The notes under the pieces were generated by a model. It worked only from the letters and a program-made list of their open reading frames with translations, was not told where the DNA came from and did no database searches. From NCBI GenBank assembly GCA_017468115.1, contig JAFUJS010000043.1, positions 1 through 12,450 of the forward strand: 12,450 nucleotides of DNA, in the 5' to 3' direction. Shown piece by piece: positions 7,820-12,450 of the stretch. How positions within the stretch are numbered: position 1 is the first letter of the stretch; each line of letters begins with the position of its first letter. The position numbers were made by a program, and so were the translations under genes. Source of the stretch: Clostridia bacterium. GTDB lineage: Bacteria; Bacillota_A; Clostridia; Oscillospirales; CAG-272.

Positions 7820-8242
7820 TTACAAGTGTGCACCATCTGCTGCTAAGTCCTCGTGCAGGTCTGCCAAAACGTCGCCCTTGGACTGGAATTGTGCCGCATT
7901 GTAGGGGTAACCGCTTGCAGCAACGGGATATACGCCTGTTGTATGGTCTACAAAGTAGGTGTCAAAGCCACTCTTTACAATTTCTGCGGGGGTTAGGTTT
8001 CTTGTAAGCTGATAAAGGATTGCCGAAATCATTTCGAAGTGGGCAAGCTCCTCTGTGCCGACATCGGTTAGAATACCCACAACCTTTGAGTATGGCATTG
8101 CTATTCTTTGGGTAAGATAACGGAGCGATGCGCCGATTTCTCCATCGGGACCACCAAGCTGACTTACAATTATTTGGGCATACTTAGGGTTTGGATTTTT
8201 AATGTTTACAGGGTATTGAAGCTTTTTCTCATATTGCCACAT
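7820..8242 (-). CDS. cotJC: Spore coat protein CotJC / manganese catalase family, C-terminally truncated
   Basis: Opens MWQYEKKLQYPV, the CotJC signature, and runs GGPDGEIGASLRYL, GILTDVGTEELAHFEM and KGDVLADLHEDLAA. CotJC is a spore-coat protein related to dimanganese catalases. Family members are about 190 residues, whereas this one stops at 140, just after DLAAD, with an unrelated tail GAHL. Visible ligand positions are Glu35 and Glu65-x-x-His68. The second Glu and His, which lie in the missing C-terminal helices, are absent, so a working dimetal site is unlikely. No other frame downstream restores the lost part; the sequence runs straight into the asnS promoter, pointing to a 3' deletion rather than a frameshift. 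GGAGG precedes the ATG and the cotJB stop is only 3 nt upstream, so it is translated as part of the operon. Confidence 0.85.
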   Translation of the reverse strand: MWQYEKKLQYPVNIKNPNPKYAQIIVSQLGGPDGEIGASLRYLTQRIAMPYSKVVGILTDVGTEELAHFEMISAILYQLTRNLTPAEIVKSGFDTYFVDHTTGVYPVAASGYPYNAAQFQSKGDVLADLHEDLAADGAHL

Positions 8243-8245
8243 ATA

Positions 8246-8515
8246 TTATTTCCTCCCTCCGTCGTTCTGCCATGGCCAGGGTCCCTCTGTCCATTGCCAG
8301 CTTGTTGGATTTTCCGGCATGGTGATTGGGCCATATTTCTGCTCGTATTCTGCCTTTGCTCTTGTCTCAAGCTTTTTGTATTTGTTATAGAAATCAAGGG
8401 CTGCCCTTGAGTCGGGATAGGCATCAAGATATAAAAGCGCCTCATATACTGCGAAGGAGTAGCTTTGAAGCTCTCTTAGATGCCTTTCTCTTGCTCTGTC
8501 ATTTTTCATAATCAT
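8246..8515 (-). CDS. cotJB: Spore coat protein CotJB
   Basis: A small protein of 89 residues (CotJB in Bacillus is of similar size) of the inner spore coat, made in the mother cell with CotJA and CotJC. Family features are the helical LRELQSYSFAVYEALLYLD block, YNKYKKL, EYEQKYGP and the tryptophan-rich end WTEGPWPWQN. I chose the ATG at 8515 because it overlaps the cotJA stop as ATGA and has GGAGG 7 nt upstream, which suggests translational coupling. An in-frame GTG at 8521 would add two residues but lies too close to the ribosome binding site. No catalytic motif is visible, and its biochemical role in the family is not known. Confidence 0.9.
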   Translation of the reverse strand: MIMKNDRARERHLRELQSYSFAVYEALLYLDAYPDSRAALDFYNKYKKLETRAKAEYEQKYGPITMPENPTSWQWTEGPWPWQNDGGRK

Positions 8516-8802
8516 AGACACCCCTCCCCGCCATTTCTGCTATTTGAGCCACAGCCGCTGTGCATAAAGGGCTTGTGAAGCTCCTCAAAAACTGTGCCGT
8601 TAATAAGCGCAATTTCAGGGTCGTAAAGCCTACAAAAATCTTGTCTTACAGGGTAAACCATAGCAAGAGCAGGGGACCCTGTGTCTGATTTTGCATGCTC
8701 CTCATTTCTTGCACCTGACCTTGAAAGGAAGGTTGCAAAGGCTTCAAAATCAGCCTCTTTCTGTCTTCTTGACATTGAATCAAGTCTCATATTGTTCTCC
8801 AT
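8512..8802 (-). CDS. cotJA: Spore coat associated protein CotJA
   Basis: First gene of the cotJABC cluster, 96 residues. The conserved CotJA core is at 44-79: PALAMVYPVRQDF, LYDPEIALINGTVFEEL and HKPF. The N-terminal 40 residues are charged and variable, and the end is Gly/Ser/Cys-rich (HSGCGSNSRNGGEGCL). The ATG at 8802 has AGAGG 6 nt upstream; an ATG at codon 5 (8790) has GGAG 6 nt upstream and is an equally good start. The last codons overlap cotJB. In Bacillus this operon is read by sigma-E in the mother cell and its products enter the coat; the same is likely here. Presence of the cluster implies a sporulating lineage. Confidence 0.9.
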   Translation of the reverse strand: MENNMRLDSMSRRQKEADFEAFATFLSRSGARNEEHAKSDTGSPALAMVYPVRQDFCRLYDPEIALINGTVFEELHKPFMHSGCGSNSRNGGEGCL

Positions 8803-8824
8803 TCTGAGCCTCTTGGCTCCCTAA

Positions 8825-8852
8825 TAGCATATGACAAATTCCTACATAATTC
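8825..8852 (-). promoter_or_regulatory. Possible sporulation (sigma-E/sigma-K type) promoter of cotJABC
   Basis: On the minus strand CATATGCTA (8825-8833) fits the CATA-n3-TA form of mother-cell -10 elements. A candidate -35, GAATTAT (8846-8852), is 12 bp upstream, slightly short for sigma-E. It lies 22 bp before the first cotJA ATG. No sigma-A-like pair is evident here. A small hairpin GAGCC/GGCTC lies between it and the gene. Confidence 0.4.
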
Positions 8853-8896
8853 TACTTTGATTACAGTAAAATTATTGTAATATTTTTCTTTTTCTC

Positions 8897-8925
8897 TTCC
8901 CTTTTCCTTTTTTTAATGTTATAAT
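8897..8925 (+). promoter_or_regulatory. Probable promoter of trkA-trkH
   Basis: A perfect TATAAT (8920-8925) precedes the trkA ribosome binding site AAGGAG (8944-8949). The -35 at 17-bp spacing is TTCCCT (8897-8902), only 3 of 6 consensus bases, within a long pyrimidine tract (about 8882-8914). The 153-bp gap to cotJA thus holds two divergent promoters. Confidence 0.5.
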
Positions 8926-8956
8926 GACTTTGTATATTCTAAAAAGGAGTATCTGT

Positions 8957-10312
8957 ATGAACATAGTTATTATCGGTCTTGGCACTATTGGTGAAACTGT
9001 TCTTAAAAGCCTTGCAGGCGAGGGACATACCATTACTATCATTGACGGTAACAAGACAAAGGTTGAATCCTTGATTGAAAGATATGATGTTTTTGGTGTT
9101 GTGGGCAACGGCGCTTGCATGGACATTCAAAAAGAGGCAGGCATGGAAAATGCTGACCTCGCAATCGTTCTTACGAACAGTGATGAGCTTAATGTTTTTG
9201 CTTGTCTTGTGGCAAAAAGAATGGGTGTACAAAACACTATTGCACGTGTAAGAAACCCTGACTATCAGCAGCAGATTATTGATATGAAGGACACTCTCGG
9301 TCTTTCTATGATAGTTAACCCCGAGATGGAAACCGCACAAGAGATTTTTAACCTTATTAACCTCCCTTCCATCGAGCAGGTTGAGCATTTTGCCAAGGGC
9401 AAGGCGCTTCTTGTTGAGATTTATTTGGAAAAGGGCTGCTCTCTTATCGGCGAGAGCCTTATTACCATGTCAAGGAAGGTAAATACAAGGGTGCTTATTT
9501 GCGCTGTTCAGCGTGGGGAGCAGGTTATTATTCCTTCCGGTAACTTTGTTTTTGAGGAAGGGGACTGCGTGCACTTTACCTCTGATGCAAATTCACTAAA
9601 CGACTTTTTAAGAGAGGTTAACATTGTTAGCTCCCCTCTTAAGAAAATTATGATTATCGGTGGCGGAAGAATTAGCTTTTATCTTGCTGAGATGCTTTCT
9701 CAGAAAAAATACGAGATTAAGCTTATGGCAAACGACCTTAGTGAGGCTGAGGAGTTGGCTGAAACACTACCTAAGGTTACTGTTATACATGGCAACGGTA
9801 CACAGCACGACCTCCTTGTTGAGGAGGGCATTGAGGCAATGGACGCCTTTATTGCTCTTACAAAAATTGATGAGGAAAATATGATTGCATCAATGTTTGC
9901 AAACAAGATGAAGGTAAAAAAGACTATCTCCCAAATTAAAAACGATAGCCTTTATGATATGCTTAGCGAGCTTGATATTGACAACAATGTTTCTCCAAAG
10001 AATATTGTTGCAAACAAAATTATCAGCTATGTTCGTGCTCTTGCAAACAAGCGTGGAAGTAATATTCTTACTCTTTATAGACTTGTTAACAATCAGGTTG
10101 AGGCTCTTGAATTTCTTGCCAAAAAGGAAGAAAAATTCTTTAACAGGCCTCTTAGAACTATTAAAACTAAGGACAATTGCCTTATTGCCTGCATAATCAG
10201 GGATGGTCAGGTTATTATTCCTGATGGTAATTCCTCAATTCAGCTTGGCGATAATGTTATTGTTGTTACCACACACAAAAGCTTTGACGACTTAAACGAT
10301 ATTCTTGATTAA
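8957..10312 (+). CDS. trkA: Trk-type potassium uptake regulator TrkA (two RCK domains)
   Basis: Cytosolic gating subunit that binds NAD(H)/nucleotide and controls the K+ channel subunit encoded next door. The 451 residues hold two RCK-N/RCK-C halves. The first Rossmann repeat begins VIIGLGTIG (4-12) with the ribose-binding acid Asp30; RCK-C lies around 150-220. The second begins MIIGGGRIS (232-240), with Ser at the last glycine position and Ala258 where an acid is expected, so its nucleotide site looks degenerate. E. coli TrkA is 458 residues. The start at 8957 is chosen because AAGGAG lies 7 nt upstream; an in-frame ATG at 8924 overlaps the promoter -10 and cannot be in the transcript. trkH follows 11 bp later. 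Confidence 0.95.
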   Translation: MNIVIIGLGTIGETVLKSLAGEGHTITIIDGNKTKVESLIERYDVFGVVGNGACMDIQKEAGMENADLAIVLTNSDELNVFACLVAKRMGVQNTIARVRNPDYQQQIIDMKDTLGLSMIVNPEMETAQEIFNLINLPSIEQVEHFAKGKALLVEIYLEKGCSLIGESLITMSRKVNTRVLICAVQRGEQVIIPSGNFVFEEGDCVHFTSDANSLNDFLREVNIVSSPLKKIMIIGGGRISFYLAEMLSQKKYEIKLMANDLSEAEELAETLPKVTVIHGNGTQHDLLVEEGIEAMDAFIALTKIDEENMIASMFANKMKVKKTISQIKNDSLYDMLSELDIDNNVSPKNIVANKIISYVRALANKRGSNILTLYRLVNNQVEALEFLAKKEEKFFNRPLRTIKTKDNCLIACIIRDGQVIIPDGNSSIQLGDNVIVVTTHKSFDDLNDILD

Positions 10313-10323
10313 GGTGACTATTT

Positions 10324-11877
10324 ATGAATTTTAAGGCACTGGGCAGAATACTTGGAAAGATTATGATACTTGAGGGCGGACTTATGCTCGCTCCCCTTAT
10401 TGTAGGATTAATCTACAAAGAGCCAATTATGAACATTGTTGGCTTTATTATTCCGATTGTTGCCCTGGTTGGTATTGGATTTCTTCTACAAATCCCCAAG
10501 CCAAAAAGAGTCTCTCTTTACCAAAAGGAGGGCTTTGCGCTGGTTGCGCTGGTTTGGATTATTATGGCGCTGTTTGGCGCTCTCCCCTTCGTTATAAGTG
10601 GCGATATAAAGGATTTTTCCTACATTGATGCTTGCTTCGAGATAATGTCCGGCTTTACAACAACAGGCGCCAGCGTTATTGCTGACATTACAGAGGTTTC
10701 CCATTCTATTCTTTTTTGGAGAAGCTTCTCCCACTGGATTGGTGGTATGGGAATACTTGCCTTTGTGCTTATCTTTATTCCCGAGAGCAACGACGGTTCC
10801 TCAATGCACCTCTTAAGAGCCGAAAGCCCCGGACCGCAGGTAGGTAAAATCGTTTCTAAAATGAAAATGACAACAGGTATTCTCTATCTGATTTATCTTG
10901 GACTTACTGTTTTAGAATTTATCTTCCTTTTGTTTGACAACCCTATTCCGGGATATGAAAACGACAAGGTGTTTAACTGTATGCTGGCAACCTTTGGCTG
11001 TGCCGGTACAGGCGGCTTTGGCTTTTTGCCCGGCAGTATGGAGCTGTTTAGCCAATACTCACAGTATGTAATGTCTATCTTTCTTATTTTGTTTGGTGTT
11101 AACTTTGCGCTTTATTACCTTATTCTAATCGGCAAAATAAAGGATGTTTTCCGTAGTGAGGAATTTAAAAGCTATTTTATTACTGTTTTCTTTGCTGTTG
11201 GCGTTATCTTTGGTAGCCTTATGACAAGTCTTGAAAAGCTTGGCTATACTATTGAAGAGGCCTTTAGGCACTCGCTATTCCAAGTTGCCTCAATTATAAC
11301 CACGACCGGCTACTCAACAACTGACTTTAACCACTGGCCCATGCCGGCAATAACCATGCTTGTTTTGCTTATGTTTTCCGGTGCTATGGCAGGCTCCACC
11401 TCGGGTGGTATCAAAATGTCCCGTATGGTTATCGCCTTTAAGGGCGCTTATGTAAACATAAGAAAGCTCATTAACCCAAGATACGTTTCAAAATCAAAGT
11501 TTGAGGGCAAGACGCTTTCGGAAAGCACAACAAATGGTGTTTTCGCCTTCTTCACACTTTATCTTTTCATTTTGATAATCGTTACTTTGCTTTTATCTTT
11601 TGACCCTGTTAACGGAACGGAAATTGTTTTCACAGACTCTGATTTGATTGAGGGCGGGACTTACACTCAAATTCACGGCTTCTTTACCAATTTTTCAGCA
11701 TCTCTCAGCTGTCTTTCCAACATTGGACCGGGCTTTGAGGCGGTTGGTCCTTACGGAAGCTTTGCCCATTATAGCTGGTTTTCTAAGCTTGTTTTAACAT
11801 TTACAATGCTGTTTGGCAGACTTGAAATTTTGCCGGTTATGATTTTGTTTAGCCCTAAGACCTGGAAAAGGACTTAA
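10324..11877 (+). CDS. trkH: Trk-type potassium uptake channel subunit TrkH
   Basis: Membrane subunit of the K+ uptake system, gated by TrkA. The 517 residues have the four pore-loop plan of the SKT superfamily; each loop carries a filter segment: TTTGA (112-116), AGTGGFG (227-233), TTTGYST (326-332) and SNIGPG (465-470). The conserved WRSFSHWIGGMG (132-143) and the C-terminal MLFGRLEILPVMILF (495-509) are TrkH hallmarks. Hydrophobic segments cover most of the protein, starting at about residue 15. The loop at 427-453 before the last pore segment (DPVNGTEIVF and following) is acidic. E. coli TrkH has 483 residues. Its RBS AAGGTGA overlaps the trkA stop codon (TAAGGTGA), implying translational coupling. 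KtrB is a related alternative, but the length and Trp/Gly motifs favour TrkH. Confidence 0.95.
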   Translation: MNFKALGRILGKIMILEGGLMLAPLIVGLIYKEPIMNIVGFIIPIVALVGIGFLLQIPKPKRVSLYQKEGFALVALVWIIMALFGALPFVISGDIKDFSYIDACFEIMSGFTTTGASVIADITEVSHSILFWRSFSHWIGGMGILAFVLIFIPESNDGSSMHLLRAESPGPQVGKIVSKMKMTTGILYLIYLGLTVLEFIFLLFDNPIPGYENDKVFNCMLATFGCAGTGGFGFLPGSMELFSQYSQYVMSIFLILFGVNFALYYLILIGKIKDVFRSEEFKSYFITVFFAVGVIFGSLMTSLEKLGYTIEEAFRHSLFQVASIITTTGYSTTDFNHWPMPAITMLVLLMFSGAMAGSTSGGIKMSRMVIAFKGAYVNIRKLINPRYVSKSKFEGKTLSESTTNGVFAFFTLYLFILIIVTLLLSFDPVNGTEIVFTDSDLIEGGTYTQIHGFFTNFSASLSCLSNIGPGFEAVGPYGSFAHYSWFSKLVLTFTMLFGRLEILPVMILFSPKTWKRT

Positions 11878-11973
11878 TAGAAAAAAGGCAGGAAAATGGG
11901 TGATGTTCTTAGCGGAGAATTTGAAAAGCCCAGTTAAGTGAGAGCATCGCATTTGACCGGTCAAATGCGCCTC

Positions 11974-12014
11974 GGGGTTCCCCAAAAATTCATAGAATTT
12001 TAGGGGTTCGCGAG
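11974..12014. repeat. Hairpin module, copy A (GGGGTTCCCC type)
   Basis: GGGGTTCCCC (11974-11983), then AAAAATTC, loop ATA and GAATTTTA (to 12002), then GGGGTTCGCGAG. The CCCC and A/T-rich arms pair with one mismatch. It shares its plan and both G/C blocks with copy B at 12248-12287 while the arms differ. Confidence 0.7.
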
Positions 12015-12247
12015 AATGGGCTAAGCCCAAACCCATACTACAAGCAGAAAGAGAGAACAAATCGGCAAATCCGAAATGCTCTCTCTTTTCCTGCTGGTTT
12101 AATGAAATCGTGGCAGTGCCACGGTGAAATCTTTACTTCGTTCAGATGAAATCCAAGAACGAGTCCTTGGATGAAATCAAATCCGTCTAACTTCAACCCT
12201 GCGAAGCAGGATTTCATCCACCGAAGGTGGATTTCACCCGTCGAATA

Positions 12248-12287
12248 GGGGTTCCCCGAAAAGTCGCAGACTTTTTGGGGGTTCTCG
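12248..12287. repeat. Hairpin module, copy B (GGGGTTCCCC type)
   Basis: GGGGTTCCCC (12248-12257), then GAAAAGTC, loop GCA and GACTTTTT (to 12276), then GGGGGTTCTCG. It has the same layout as copy A, in the same orientation, with compensating arm changes (AAATTC/GAATTT in A, AAAGTC/GACTTT in B). Confidence 0.7.
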
Positions 12288-12360
12288 TAGACGGATTTGA
12301 CTGCGTGATACTCCGTTAAGAGTATCACGCTAAATCCTGCCTTTTCTTTTGTTTTGAAAA

Positions 12361-12393
12361 GCAAAAGGACCACCCGAGGGTAGTCCTTTTTTT
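12361..12393. terminator. Bidirectional rho-independent terminator between trkH and gap
   Basis: AAGGACCACCC (12365-12375) pairs with GGGTAGTCCTT (12378-12388). On the plus strand it is followed by a run of T to 12393; on the minus strand it is followed by TTTTGCTTTTC. The one irregular position is a C/A mismatch in plus-strand RNA but a U-G wobble in minus-strand RNA, so it fits gap best. It lies about 12 bp beyond the gap stop and would also catch trkH read-through. Confidence 0.82.
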
Positions 12394-12404
12394 ATTTAGA
12401 TAAA

Positions 12405-12450
12405 TTAGATTTCAGCGAAGTACTTAATTGTACGAACCATCTGGCTTGTG
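12405..12450 (-). CDS. gap: Glyceraldehyde-3-phosphate dehydrogenase, C-terminal end only
   Basis: The last 14 codons, reading TSQMVRTIKYFAEI then TAA, match the C-terminal helix of Clostridia-type GAPDH (…YTSQMVRTIKYF…), the glycolytic enzyme that oxidises glyceraldehyde 3-phosphate with NAD+. Nothing of the catalytic or NAD-binding region is in the window, so the call rests on this short tail and on the strong terminator expected after a highly expressed gene. The gene converges on trkH. Confidence 0.7.
   Translation of the reverse strand, partial: TSQMVRTIKYFAEI

Larger units (their letters stand above)
11879..12347. repeat. Hairpin-rich non-coding block between trkH and gap
   Basis: About 470 bp with no supportable gene. 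The outer arms are AAAAGGCAGGA (11883-11893) and TCCTGCCTTTT (12335-12345). Inside, in order: a perfect 22-bp palindrome (11948-11969, arm CGCATTTGACC); hairpin module A (11974-12014); TGGGC/GCCCA (12017-12029); a branched stem AGCAG...CTGCT (12043-12095); CGTGGCA/TGCCACG (12109-12123); ATCCAAG/CTTGGAT (12151-12172); a 13-bp long-range stem (12177-12189 with 12288-12300) that encloses CCTGC/GCAGG, CCACC/GGTGG and module B; and GCGTGATACTC/GAGTATCACGC (12303-12330). It may be a composite mobile repeat or a structured RNA. On the minus strand CCACCTTCGGTGG gives a classic cUUCGg tetraloop, which weakly favours that strand if it is an RNA. Confidence 0.7.

Noticed and set aside
7741..7830. A frameshift rather than a deletion in cotJC
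   Set aside because: No reading frame downstream of the stop encodes the missing helices with the second Glu and His; the sequence is A/T-rich promoter DNA.
8924..8956. An ATG at 8924, 11 codons upstream, as the trkA start
   Set aside because: It overlaps the TATAAT -10 element and has no ribosome binding site; AAGGAG at 8944-8949 fits the ATG at 8957.
11896..11937. 13-codon reading frame MGDVLSGEFEKPS after trkH
   Set aside because: Very short, with only AGG 3 nt from the ATG, and inside the hairpin-rich block; not enough support for a peptide gene.
12102..12236. CRISPR array formed by the ATGAAATC repeats
   Set aside because: The repeats are only 8 bp, spacing is irregular, orientation flips, and the intervening sequence is self-complementary rather than unique spacer.
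12038..12373. 111-codon minus-strand reading frame
   Set aside because: It runs through the palindromes and the gap terminator, has no ribosome binding site or recognisable protein features, and is explained by repeat structure.

Overview
The window looks like chromosomal DNA of a spore-forming, low-to-moderate G+C Firmicute, most likely a member of class Clostridia. The evidence is the cotJABC spore-coat cluster, strong Shine-Dalgarno sequences, sigma-A-like promoters with 17-bp spacers, a Clostridia-style GAPDH C-terminus and AsnA next to AsnS. The genus cannot be named from the sequence alone.

Layout, left to right. Positions 1-139 are the edge of an insertion sequence whose transposase start points left; a hairpin covers its ribosome binding site. 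Eighteen bases beyond the likely IS end, on the minus strand, is the stop codon of a 1571-residue STAND NTPase (157-4872). It has an N-terminal DUF4062 domain, a P-loop NTPase core and a long TPR-like C-terminus, the same plan as eukaryotic nephrocystin-3. It has its own promoter, stands alone, and is the best candidate here for an undescribed defence-type system. Next come asnA (4964-5971) and asnS (6341-7735), both on the minus strand. They are separated by an asnS terminator and a 322-bp MITE-like element with 29-bp terminal inverted repeats. The minus-strand cotJABC cluster (7820-8802) follows, with cotJC cut short so that it lacks its second set of metal ligands.

From 8957 the strand switches to trkA-trkH (8957-11877), a tightly coupled K+ uptake operon: a cytosolic RCK regulator and its membrane channel subunit. 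Beyond trkH is about 470 bp of non-coding sequence (11879-12347) packed with palindromes, two copies of one hairpin module, and an 8-bp motif recurring between hairpins. A bidirectional terminator and the last codons of a minus-strand gap gene (GAPDH) close the window.

Functionally most of the window is housekeeping (Asn synthesis and charging, K+ uptake, spore coat, glycolysis). The accessory material is the IS edge plus STAND gene at the left, the MITE-like element between asnS and asnA, and the hairpin-rich block between trkH and gap.
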